Part shown: positions 11,770-21,303 of the stretch, one piece after another | Numbering within the stretch: position 1 is the first letter of the stretch | How the letters are laid out: each line of letters begins with the position of its first letter | Source: Mortierella alpina | Lineage: Eukaryota; Mortierellomycota; Mortierellomycetes; Mortierellales; Mortierellaceae | DNA: 64,000 nucleotides | Assembly: GCA_029449245.1 (NCBI GenBank) | Contig: JANATF010000002.1 | Coordinates: forward strand, 1,178,001-1,242,000 | Reading direction: 5' to 3' | Program-made: the position numbers and the translations under genes | The notes under the pieces: generated by a model | What the model was told of the DNA's origin: nothing | The model's input: the letters and a program-made list of their open reading frames with translations, nothing else | Databases searched by the model: none

Positions 11770-12165
11770 ATGTCTGATATTATGTTCGCATGCGTGCACA
11801 ACGCAGGACGGTCGCAGATGGCAGCAGCTTTTTTCAACATGCACAAAACTCAGGAGGGCGTCAAGGGTATTTCTGCAGGCACCAACCCCGCATCGGAGGT
11901 GCATGGCGTGGTGCGTGCGATCATGCTGGAGAAGGGCGTTGATCTTTCCAACATCACGCCTGTCAAGTTGACACCTGAGCTTGCCAAGACCTGCAGCACC
12001 ATCATCACCATGGGCTGCGGTGAGACGTGCCCTTATGTGCCTGGTGTGAAGATTATTGACTGGAAGATTACGGATCCCAAGAACGCGAGCCAGGATGACG
12101 CTAGAACGATTCGAGACGAAATCGAGACCAGGATCAAGGTCTTTATCGCCGAGAACAATTACTAG
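11770..12165 (+). CDS. arsC: Low-molecular-weight (thiol-dependent) arsenate reductase, bacterial type
   Basis: It has 131 residues and no intron in the coding region. The fold is that of LMW tyrosine phosphatases: the P-loop CVHNAGRS (C8 nucleophile, R14) near the N-terminus, the redox pair C83 and C87 in ITMGCGETCPYVPG, and the DP-loop Asp in TDPKN (D102). The P-loop sequence and GCGxxCPYxPG block resemble arsenate reductases of Actinobacteria-type systems. Most fungi instead use the unrelated Cdc25-like Arr2/Acr2. The enzyme would reduce arsenate to arsenite. It sits 0.9 kb upstream of, and in the same orientation as, an ACR3 arsenite exporter, which supports the function strongly. A longer in-frame start at 11650 exists, but it would translate the likely leader intron. 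I infer horizontal acquisition; the reductant (mycothiol, thioredoxin or glutathione) cannot be read from the sequence. Confidence 0.88.
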   Translation: MSDIMFACVHNAGRSQMAAAFFNMHKTQEGVKGISAGTNPASEVHGVVRAIMLEKGVDLSNITPVKLTPELAKTCSTIITMGCGETCPYVPGVKIIDWKITDPKNASQDDARTIRDEIETRIKVFIAENNY

Positions 12166-13070
12166 ATCTGCACAAAGGAGCGAATAAACCCCATTTAAGT
12201 ATTGAGGAGCATCTATCTGATCCTTGTTCTGCGTGGACACTTTGTATATCAGCCTTTATTGTCAGGAAACCAAGCCGGCGTGTATTGCATTCACTCCTAC
12301 ATTCAAGCAGAGACAGACAGTATAATCTAAAGACTGATTGGATGCTTCCGTGCTTCCATTACCCGTTGATTGTCTGGACATTCTGATTTCGGAATTGACA
12401 ACATCCTGATTATCGAATCGGGACACTTGTTATGATGCACGTAGGATGCAAAGCTCCACCCTTCGCTTATGATCAGAGCAAAGCAAACGTCTAGGCCATC
12501 CCGTGCGATTAAAGGGGGATTGGAGGGCGGCGACAAAAGGGCAACCCGAAAGGGCATGAGAGGGAACGAACAGCGGAATAAGGAATGAATGCTGTACGGG
12601 TTTGGGGTGTGGACCGAACGAGTACCTCAAGGGTTGCACCGAAGAATGCTTTTTTTTTTTTTTTTTAGAGCCCTCCGGGACAAAACATAAACCTTGATCA
12701 CAAAAAAAAAAAAAGCATGCCCAGGTGTACCTGTGCGGTAGGTCTTTTTTTCTGTTCAAGTCAAAACCACCGTTCTGAGTCTGCGAAACAATCACCCTTC
12801 ACTTTCTTCCCAACCCTTCCGCTCCTCCTCTTTCCGCTCTCTCTCTTTCTCCCTCTTTCTCTCTCTTTGTCTCTCTCTCTCTCATTCTCTCTCTCACCCC
12901 GACATTCCACCCATCCTCGTCTACATCCACTGATCGCATCCATACACCTTTCCTCTCCATCCCTGGCTCAGCAACCGATATATTCCAAGTAAGGTTTCAT
13001 GGACGCATTGACCAGGGCTTCGATAGTCCCTCGGAACAGTTACGGCTGACGCTAACCAGCCTCTCTCTCT
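12166..13070 (+). other. Spacer and ACR3 promoter with pyrimidine microsatellite and leader intron
   Basis: The region holds T and A homopolymers near 12650-12715 and a long CT-rich microsatellite at about 12830-12900 (runs of TCTC). A probable leader intron lies at 12989-13059 (donor GTAAGG, acceptor CTAACCAG), ending 11 bases before the ACR3 start codon. No coding frame is supported. Confidence 0.5.
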
Positions 13071-14156
13071 ATGACTAAAGCCATGTGGGGTCTCTCACTC
13101 ATCGACACATTGTTGCCAGTGTGGATCATCCTCTGCATGGTGGGTGGAGTCCTGATCGGCTACTATGTGCCCAATGTCGAGTCGGTTCTGGACGCCGCAC
13201 AGTTTGCAGGCGTCTCGCTTCCAATCGCCATCGGACTGCTCATCATGATGTATCCCGTCTTCTGCCGCATCAAGTATGAAGAGTTGCGCGCACTTTTCCA
13301 AGGACGGTTCATGCGAAATCAAATCGTGTTTTCCTTGGTCATCAACTGGGTCCTTGCGCCACTTCTCATGGTCGCCCTAGCATGGATGACTCTACCGGAT
13401 TTGAAAGAATACAGGAGTGGAGTAATTCTTGTCGGTGTTGCCCGCTGTATTGCCATGGTGCTCATCTGGAATCAGCTTGCAGATGGAAATCAGGAGTTCT
13501 GTGCGGTGACAGTCGCTATCAACTCCATTCTGCAGATCGTCTTGTACGGCCCGCTTGCCTATTTTTACGTCGTCATTGTCGGCCAAGGGACCTCGTTCGA
13601 CATCGACATGTGGATCATTTTCAGGAGCGTCCTCATTTACATGGGTATTCCACTCGCAGCTGGCTTTCTGACCCGCATATGTCTCTATCGATTCGAGTGG
13701 TACAACAAGACGTTTGTCCCTGCTGTAGGAAAGCTGTCGTTGCTGGCATTGTGCTATGTCATCGTGGTCATGTTTGCTCTCCAGGGACGTGAGATCGTCG
13801 GCGACATTGGGAACGTCCTCCGTACGGCTGTTCCGCTGATCCTATATTTCTTGGTCGTCTTTTTTGGAGTCTTGGCGTGGTGCGTCGTCAGGAAGGTCCC
13901 GTACGAGATTACGGTACCGCAATGCTTCACGGCTGCTTCCAACAACTTTGAGCTGGCGATTGCTGTTGCTGTGGGCACATATGGTGTCAAGTCCAAGGAG
14001 GCTTTGGCTGCAACCATTGGCCCCTTGATCGAGGTGCCCATGCTTCTCTTGTTGGTTTATGTGATCAAGCACGTCCGCGGTCGTTACTACACGTCTCCTG
14101 AGCCCGAGCAGGTCCAGAGTGAAAAGAGGGATGATGTGGAGAGCGGAAGAGACTGA
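13071..14156 (+). CDS. ACR3: ACR3-family arsenite efflux transporter
   Basis: It is a 361-residue polytopic membrane protein with about ten hydrophobic segments, and the coding region has no intron. Family motifs are GVLIGYYVPNVES in helix 1, MMYPVFCRIKYEEL, and the signature GVARCIAMVLIWNQLADGN, whose Cys (about residue 126) is the conserved thiol required in Acr3 transporters. FTAASNNFELAIAVAVG and GPLIEVPMLLLLVYV lie near the C-terminus. The protein exports arsenite, As(OH)3, using the proton gradient, at the plasma membrane in fungi. The charged tail after residue 335 is short. It lies downstream of the arsenate reductase in the same orientation, so reduction and export are encoded side by side. 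The pair is not an operon in the bacterial sense, because each gene has its own leader and leader intron. Confidence 0.95.
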   Translation: MTKAMWGLSLIDTLLPVWIILCMVGGVLIGYYVPNVESVLDAAQFAGVSLPIAIGLLIMMYPVFCRIKYEELRALFQGRFMRNQIVFSLVINWVLAPLLMVALAWMTLPDLKEYRSGVILVGVARCIAMVLIWNQLADGNQEFCAVTVAINSILQIVLYGPLAYFYVVIVGQGTSFDIDMWIIFRSVLIYMGIPLAAGFLTRICLYRFEWYNKTFVPAVGKLSLLALCYVIVVMFALQGREIVGDIGNVLRTAVPLILYFLVVFFGVLAWCVVRKVPYEITVPQCFTAASNNFELAIAVAVGTYGVKSKEALAATIGPLIEVPMLLLLVYVIKHVRGRYYTSPEPEQVQSEKRDDVESGRD

Positions 14157-14589
14157 GCGGTTTAGCATAGTATACGCGTCCTTAGAGTAATGGCGCCTCG
14201 ATAACCCTTTTTGCATATTAATAATCTATTTCACACAAATGTATTTCATCAATTGTTACTTACCACTTGAATAAGAACTTTTCGCGGTTGCATTTTCTCT
14301 GTTCCTTTGTAAAGCTCAATTAGGTCGACGAGCCGCCGGAAAAGCGGTCAAATTGATGATGGCAATAATTGTTTAAGATATTATCTACACCATGGCACAT
14401 ATTAATAGTTGCTGCTGCATGGAGTTTAGAGCACCTCTCCGGAATGAACTTGGTGTCGCAGGTTGGAGCTGTTGGCGACTTTGAACGGATCTAGATTCAT
14501 CTCAACGTTTTTTCTTTTTGTGTTAACAAGTTAGCCAGTTAACCAAGGTGAAAAGTTGTCCAAATGTTTTGCTGGTCATAGAACATTTT

Positions 14590-15000
14590 TTAAGACCTTT
14601 TGACCTGGTTAGCCGTTTGACTATTTAACTATTTAAATATCTAACCAGTTTACCTGTTGACCTGTTAACCAGTTGACCAGTTGCCCAGTTGCCTACGTAT
14701 CTTGTCAGGCACGGCGCCAGGAGATCTTGGACCATCTGTGCGCGACATAACCAAGAAGTGAGACTGAATTTGGACCATTTCGCCAATATCCATTTAACAG
14801 GTTGACTGACTAACCGATCGACCAGTTGATCCATTAACCTGTTACTGTAACCTGTTGACCTATTGACCTGTTAAACGGTTGACTATTTCACTGGTTGAAT
14901 AACCTTTTAACCAAAAAAACCTAATCCTACTTTCTAGCTGGTAAACTAACCAAAGTCTATTATACTGGTAAATTGGCTTTTGACCAAAAGAAAACCGGTT
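14590..15000. repeat. Degenerate 8-bp tandem repeat tract (unit like CCAGTTGA / CCTGTTAA)
   Basis: From 14645 to 14692 six consecutive octamers stand in perfect phase: CCAGTTTA, CCTGTTGA, CCTGTTAA, CCAGTTGA, CCAGTTGC, CCAGTTGC. A second phased block runs 14822-14898 (CCAGTTGA, TCCATTAA, CCTGTTAC, then after five bases CCTGTTGA, CCTATTGA, CCTGTTAA, ACGGTTGA and so on). The bases before 14645 (CTATTTAA, CTATTTAA, ATATCTAA) keep the period. A non-repetitive interruption lies at about 14693-14800. Open frames on the minus strand here come from the repeat and are not genes. Confidence 0.75.
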
Positions 15001-15412
15001 AAGCCCCCTAATCGCCGGCTCCAGCTCCTGTAAAACGGCATCGGCCCAGGCCATAGTCAAGAAGCGCCGTAAGAACTACTGTGGTTGTTGGCGGACGTAT
15101 CCCTGAGGCGTCCCTCCACATCTAATGCCAGACTCTTCCTTAGAATAGCTCGACGGAGACTAGCTTCTGCCTTGGCGGATTGGAAAGCGATTCGAACGGG
15201 ACCTATACATTCATGAATCTTCTGCCAAGTGCACACTGTTTATACCTTCGCGACGCGATTGATGCCTACGACTGCAGACTATCTTCCTGCGGCAGTGCTC
15301 ACGGGAATCATCCTTTATGCGTTATTGCCTTATTTGCTAGTGTTGGTGTTGCACGTTCACGCCACGCCTATGTCGGTAGGAGGTTCCTCGCCTATTGGCA
15401 GACATGTTAATA

Positions 15413-16276
15413 TCACCTAATTTCGCCAGTCATCTCTTGGATACTTGAATCAGAACTGACCTGAACTGGAAGGTCTTCATATAACTGGGCTTTCGTAAAT
15501 TGCTGCTTGTTGAGAATGCGGTTATGGACCCCTGCTGTGATCAGATCCCGCATACTCGACTCGAAAGCCAATTCCCCATGATGAGGTTGTACCATGGACT
15601 TGAAATAGGCCAGTATGCCATGCTGCAGTATTCGCTCTGCGTCAGCATATGACCATAGGGACGACAGTTTGACGTGCGCTTCCATGAGCCTGCCTTGTCG
15701 CAAGAAGTCCAACGCATTCCGAAGCTCCTGCTCGCCTGTACCTGTGATGATTGTTGACAAGGGTATGGCGTTTGATAGTGCGGGACGAAGAATATGCATG
15801 AGACGGCACTGCAGTGCATTTTGAAAGATCGCAAGATGTCTCTCCAGCTCGATGGCGGACACTGAGCCTTCCTGCAGAGTTGGCTCCAGAGATGAAACTT
15901 CATTGTGCTGAAGGAGCTCCTGGACACGAGATATGCACCTTGGCCTATCCTCAACTGTGGACACCATGCCCTGCTGCAGAGCTGGCTGTTGGGACGGGAG
16001 TGCAGTGTGCTGAAGGATTACCTCCTGCATTAGAGCTGTGAACTTTCGCCTAACCATCGTTGAACTATTCACGATTGCGTCCTCTACGACAGCCATGATT
16101 TCCTGTCGCGCTGCTTCGTTGCCTGCAAAGTCTTTGTTGATCCGTTTTTGAAGACGACTCCTGACTAGGTCAGGACCGCTGGGGCGGAGCCTCTGATAAA
16201 TGGTCCAGTACGAAGCGGCCATCGACATGGTCCCAGTGGATATCCGGTGGCGTTTGGAAAAAGGTAAGCTGAACAC
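15413..16276 (-). CDS. Hypothetical protein, ORF partly inside the long direct repeat (copy A)
   Basis: This is a 287-codon uninterrupted frame with no recognised domain. The composition suggests mainly helical structure, with repeated amphipathic pieces around RRKFTALMQEVILQH, ISRVQELLQHNEVSSL and LERHLAIFQNALQ, but no signal peptide or membrane segment. The 5' two thirds lie in the repeat that recurs at 21.3-23.4 kb; the last 43 codons lie outside it. The first 30 codons are doubtful, because another frame over the same bases also reads sensibly (FQTPPDIHWDHVDGRF) and ends at a stop, so a spliced N-terminus is possible. Whether it is expressed is unknown. It could equally be part of a transposable or recently spread element. 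Confidence 0.4.
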   Translation of the reverse strand: MFSLPFSKRHRISTGTMSMAASYWTIYQRLRPSGPDLVRSRLQKRINKDFAGNEAARQEIMAVVEDAIVNSSTMVRRKFTALMQEVILQHTALPSQQPALQQGMVSTVEDRPRCISRVQELLQHNEVSSLEPTLQEGSVSAIELERHLAIFQNALQCRLMHILRPALSNAIPLSTIITGTGEQELRNALDFLRQGRLMEAHVKLSSLWSYADAERILQHGILAYFKSMVQPHHGELAFESSMRDLITAGVHNRILNKQQFTKAQLYEDLPVQVSSDSSIQEMTGEIR

Positions 16277-17515
16277 TGTCTTGCAGTCGGGATGGGGAAG
16301 AAAGGTGTTTACATCCGAGAATTTAAACGATCAGCAACCACTCCTGCAACAAGCACGTGCATGCAATACCTACTCTTGGTTCAAGGTATCCCATACGAGT
16401 CCGGTCTGAGCCGGGGTCTTTGCTAAGTGTGCTTAGGGAGAATTGCAAGCATAGACCATTGACTCGACCAGCGAGACGACGAGGCGGCTCGCCGTCTTTA
16501 CCAATAGACATCTCGATTCATTCAACTGTACGCTTCTTTTCAGCGCCAAATGAACCTCGCCACTGTTGAGTATCCTGTGATATACAGGAGCGCACGGGTT
16601 TGAAAGTAGCCGTTGTCGGCCAAGAAAGAACAAAGGCGCATCTCAAACAGAGTCTTCCCCATCTAAGCCGAGAAGCCTCTTTGCGTTCGCGACGCCGCCC
16701 TAGCGCCAGGATCATGGCAAATGCTCCGATGCAATTGTTGAGATTCGAGCACAGACCGTGGACGAAACGGCGGAGTACTCGGTGGACAACATAGAGGACT
16801 ATAGTCTACTTTGGGCGACATGAATTTACAAAAGCTGAACAACAGAATCTGGAAACTCCAGCCAGCCCTAGCCAGTTTATTCTCTACAGGAGCCGACCAT
16901 TTGAACATCAATCGCATTCCTAAACATAGGGTGCTTACCTTAGCTTTTTGGCCTGACCCCTCGGAGAGTTGGACCCCGTCATCATTTTCGGCGTCCGTCT
17001 GGACCATAGTTATCAGAGTTTCAATGCAACATGAATCAAATGAGGAGAGATGTTGACGCCGGGTCCATGTTCGGTTCTGCAGCTGGTGGCAATCTCAGGG
17101 GTGAACAAGGGGGAGTATTGATCCTTTGAGCTGGGCTGAATCCAAGAGAAATTGGTGTAGTCTAGTAATATTAGAATGATGCATTTGTCTGGCTTCACAT
17201 TTTTCGCGCCCCGATGGCATGAGCCATGGGCATTCAATTGCTGTATGGAGCAAAGACCAGGGCATACGTTGTTTATTGCCGATAGACTGTGCCATAGTGC
17301 ACAGTTGTACCGTCCTGATTACTGTAGTCTACATGTATGTCTTAGTATAGATCTATAGACTATACATACAATGGACCCCCCGCCATGTTATGTTGTGTGG
17401 TAGTCCACCTGCATCTTCGTTATCAAGACGATGCCCAAGCCCGTTCCGGCTCTCTTTTCTTTGGCAGTCTTTTTGTCCACGGATAAAGAACGATAAATTG
17501 TAAGGGTCATTCAGA
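15543..17515 (+). repeat. Long direct repeat, copy A
   Basis: From GATCCCGCATACTCGAC (15544) onward the sequence matches 21305 onward base for base with few differences, at a constant offset of 5761 up to about 16386. A 93-base segment present only in copy B follows, and the match then resumes to about 17515. Copy A has a short C run (17378-17383) where copy B has a run of about 30 C. No terminal inverted repeats, TG...CA ends or target-site duplication are obvious. Outside the minus-strand ORF at 15413-16276, I see no convincing gene in 16277-17515. Confidence 0.85.
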
Positions 17516-18496
17516 TCGCTCACACTGTTACACTGCGATTATTCGCAACTGGTGAGTAGTTTTTGATAAGGAATGGTCGCGTTGGCATGGCGTGCAGCAG
17601 CAGTGTAACCTATGAAAGAGATATGGCTGTGGTAGCGGTGGCAAATTAAACCGTTATTTCCTTTACAGAAAGGAAGTAAATATATTGACATCATAACCTC
17701 ACGTTTTTTTTTGGCAACCATGCATGCCTTCCACCACTTTCATTCTTCACCATCACTCCTTCCAACCTCATCCTCACTCCCTTGCTGATAATATATACCC
17801 CGCCTTCTTTTCGTCACCTACACCACACTCATCGTCGATCGTCCTTCTCTTTCCCTAACTCCCTTACTCTCTCTTCATTACCTCGTTATACCGTTCTCTC
17901 TGTCGTTTCACCCTTTCTAACAACACACCACACGCGTCTCTCTCACTCTCACTCACTCTCTCTTGCTCGCCTTTTAATACCACTTTTACAAGGCAAGTTA
18001 TGTCGATTGAAGAGTGTTCCATTTCGTTTCCGACGTTGCTGTGCAGCCACCCTGGATGAGACCATGCAGCTCTCACCACTCTGGAATTCTTGGTGTTGGT
18101 CCATAAAATTCAGGAGAATACTGTTCAAGTCCTCATGGAGGGGGGGTATTCGACCTGGAAATTGGAGTTTCAGCGCGCAATCCTATGTTAGCCGCCCTGG
18201 ATGAAACCATGCGGTCCACACGCGTCTCGTTTGGAGGCGTGTTTACCATAGACATGGAATTCCGGGAGTTGGTGCATGAGATCCAGGAGGACATCTAACA
18301 CCTTGTTGATTGCAAGAGTTTGGTGTTCGACTTGGAAATTGCAGACATTAGTTCCAGCTTAGTCATTGAAGCCATACGAGCATCACCTTCATATGCTAAC
18401 GATGTTTTCTTCTTCGGTTCGGTTCTGCAACAAATCTCCCTTCTGCCATAGCACCTTCCTTTCTATCTTTCCGTTTCGTTACACTCAAAAGCCTAG
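17516..18496 (+). other. Promoter and leader of the repeat-enclosed gene, with an imperfect tandem module
   Basis: A TATA-like AATATATACC lies near 17789-17798, within a strongly pyrimidine-rich stretch (17740-17960). At 18048 and again at 18191 a related module starts CC(A/G)CCCTGGATGA(G/A)ACCATGC and runs about 100 bases with recognisable similarity, including GAATTC and TCGACTTGGAAATTG-like blocks. The second copy has a short frame (MLAALDETMRSTRVSFGG...) ending at 18299. I do not call it a gene; it may be a decayed or alternative 5' exon. Confidence 0.4.
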
Positions 18497-20714
18497 ATGG
18501 TTCATCACAAGTTTAAGGCATTCCACGAGAGTCATCCAGATCTCACAGGCGTTTGTCACTTCGACTTTTTTGACAGTGCTCCCGAGTTGGCAGAAGCAAG
18601 TGCTTGCCATATTTGGTTGAGCTGTTTGACTGCTTTGACAAAGGACGCAGTCCCTGCTACCGAGGCGACAGTAGCGTGTTTGAAGAAAAGATATTCTAAG
18701 GACAAGAAAAATGGGGCTTTGAGACAGTACTGGGATCGCCGTAAACTCGAGCAGGAAGCGGAGAAGTCAATGACTGAGGCCACTATGCAGACTGCCATCA
18801 CTGTAAATCGTACAACAGCAAGAGTCATTCAGTCGGCGGAGAAGAGTGCAAATACTCATCTCGAAAAGATCGACGGCTCTATCCTTGCAGGTAACTAAGG
18901 CCTTGATTTTTGAAGGCAATATTCTTATTACAAGCGTACCCAAGAGAAAGGAAAGGCTAATTGTGACTCTTTACGTTTCTATGCTATGGCAATGTAGATG
19001 ACGAATCATCTGGTAAGACCGCCGTTAGGACTTCCTCAATGTCTTCATCGTCTTCGCTGTTAACGTCGTCATCAACAACACTATCAAGTGTGAACAAGCG
19101 AAAGCGCTCGACTATGGACGCCGACTTGACGTCGACAAGGATTAAAAACAGTGGAGTGGCCTATCTTAATAGTCGTAAGGAGGTAAACACTGTGTTCATC
19201 ATCAAATACGAGTCCTTGTTTGATAGGCTGGTGATTAACATATGTTATGTTCAATCCTGATAGCGCTTCGCTGCTATGGACCCATCTCGTTTCTGGAAGC
19301 TCCAAAGCGGCAGGACTGTTGAGGAAATCCTCTTCTACTCCAGCCTAACAATGGATGCCAGCTTCAAGTATATCTCTTCGTGATGTACCTATTTCATGTG
19401 GAGATTGCTCGCATTTCAATTTAAGATCTTATTAACAGCGTTCAGTTATCTAATAGAATGCGGTCATATACGATTGATTTTGGCTGCGAGAGGACAAAGG
19501 CTGTATTTACCAATGATGAATGGATGGAGATAGAGCAGCTTAACAATTTTCAACTGCCAAAGCTTCCGGAAAGAACAGAGCAATATCTGCGTGACATCAG
19601 AAAAGCTCTTGTTAGAGGAGCGCATGTTTCATCAGTGCCCGTCCCGGAAGAGGATCGATACTCGTGCGAGTTGGTGTTGAGAGCATTTCTGTCTTGGTGA
19701 GTTAGCTGTTCCCTTTTTTTTGCGAGACTTGAAATATATGATTACTTATTATTGTTTGAATTTAGGACGCAATTGTACATCTCCAAGCCGTGTCCGTTTG
19801 GCAACAAGGATCTATCAGAGTCCTTCTGGTGCAGAGAAGCATGGCCCATCATAAAAGTCTTGTTAGCAGACGTTGACGGACTCACAATGATAGACGGAGA
19901 AAAGGCAGGCCTCGAGTCAGGGAGGAGACGCAATATGGGGCGTAAAGCCGACACAGAAACTCCTGCGCGCCGCAAGCAGATTGGACGGAAGGTGGATTTG
20001 GTTGCCAGGGACACTACAAACAGCCGCGATTGGTTCATCGTGGAGAGTCTTAAGGAGTGGGACGAAGTTTCAACGAAGTATCTACGTGAGCTTGATGTGA
20101 CTTTGTTCAAAGACCTTCACCTCATCGTATCCCACCGCTTACAGGAAGTACCTCTTAATCAGTTCCGCAAGCAAGCTCGATTCTTTTCAATGTACTCTGG
20201 AGGTAGGATCTCTGACCAATGAAGCTGCTTCGTACCTTTCATTCCACAACCTGTTGACATTTTTTACCGTTTTCATAAGGACGAGGTTTTAAGACGATGG
20301 AAATGCGGACTTGCCCCTTCAGCTGCTACATCATGTTTGTCCACTTGTATGATTCGCATTTACTACCCTCGACTCCCGGGACATGGAAACAACAGGCACA
20401 GGGGCTTGCCCATCTACTACAAGTCAGGGTACGATGCATCGAATAATTTACTGTTTGTGTCAGTCTACCGTAATCTGGTACTGTGTATGATTGTTAACTT
20501 TGTGATTTCAATCTTGGTTTACCTTTAGGCTTGTGCTGCAGCTACTGTGAGAATGTACGAGGCTTACTTGAATGAGGAAGAAGAGGATAACAACGAGGAA
20601 GAGGAGGACAATAGCGATGGAGAGTGGCTGTACGATTCCTCATCAAACCATGTCTTCGACGATACTCTTGGCAGCTCTCCTATGGACCCTGTCTCGTCTT
20701 CCTTTTACTCATAA
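18497..20714 (+). CDS. Hypothetical protein, seven exons, enclosed by the long direct repeats
   Basis: Predicted exons 18497-18890, 18998-19182, 19264-19367, 19439-19696, 19766-20202, 20280-20428 and 20529-20714 join in phase with good GT-AG signals (about 570 residues). That argues for a functional gene. Residues 1-131 are helical and basic. A Ser/Thr-rich segment (about 138-165) is followed by KRKRS, a possible nuclear signal. The central part has SYTIDFGCERTKAVFTNDEW and YLRDIRKALVRG. A region with repeated GRK precedes RKQIGRKVDLVARDT and WFIVESLKEW. The C-terminus is acidic (EEEEDNNEEEED). I recall similar proteins being numerous in Mortierella genomes, without known function. The Asp...Glu-x-x-Lys spacing could hint at a PD-(D/E)XK-like fold, but that is speculation. 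No transposase or reverse transcriptase motif is visible. Confidence 0.7.
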
Positions 20715-21303
20715 TCTTGAACGTATGATATACTATTGTCATGAGCCGTTAAACACCATGTTACTATTGGATCTTGTTGTGCTTCATACATCTGTCTTGG
20801 CTGATCTGACATCTTCCACAATGAAATCTGGAAGCTGACTGATAGGTACCAGCTCTGAAGCAGGTTTTCTCGGACCGTGTTTACAACATCTCTGCGTATA
20901 CTTGGAGCTCGAATTATCATAGTAGCTTTGGCTCGCTCGAATTGTCCAAATATATGCATGCCATTTCTCCATTTACAGCGTATTCGATGGCGGAGGAAGC
21001 ATTCTTTTGGCCTTAGCGGAATGATCCGAACAGCACGAAGCCCTCCTATCGCCACTATGTTTATCGTAGCATTCATGTATACGCTGCTTCGCTTCAATAG
21101 CCCCCACCAAGAACTCTAGGACTTGGAATATATCTTGCTAGTGAGAGTTCCATGCCTCAACGCCTCGGAGGCAATGATTAGGCAAATCGGTACGTTTGTG
21201 ATAAGCTCGGAGATTCGATCGCTGATATATACTTTATCTCGACAGCCATAGTAATCAGAGATGCACAAAATCTCGAAGAAAAGCGGTACTACGGAGCCAG
21301 CGT
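20715..21303. other. Spacer between the enclosed gene and repeat copy B
   Basis: About 590 bases hold the 3' flank of the enclosed gene. Several short frames on both strands end quickly, and none has splice-supported continuation. The junction with repeat copy B is sharp at 21304. Confidence 0.45.

Noticed and set aside
14625-15060. Minus-strand frames in the octamer tract (rich in QLV, VNR, TGQL)
   Set aside because: They are translations of the 8-bp repeat, not independent coding sequence.
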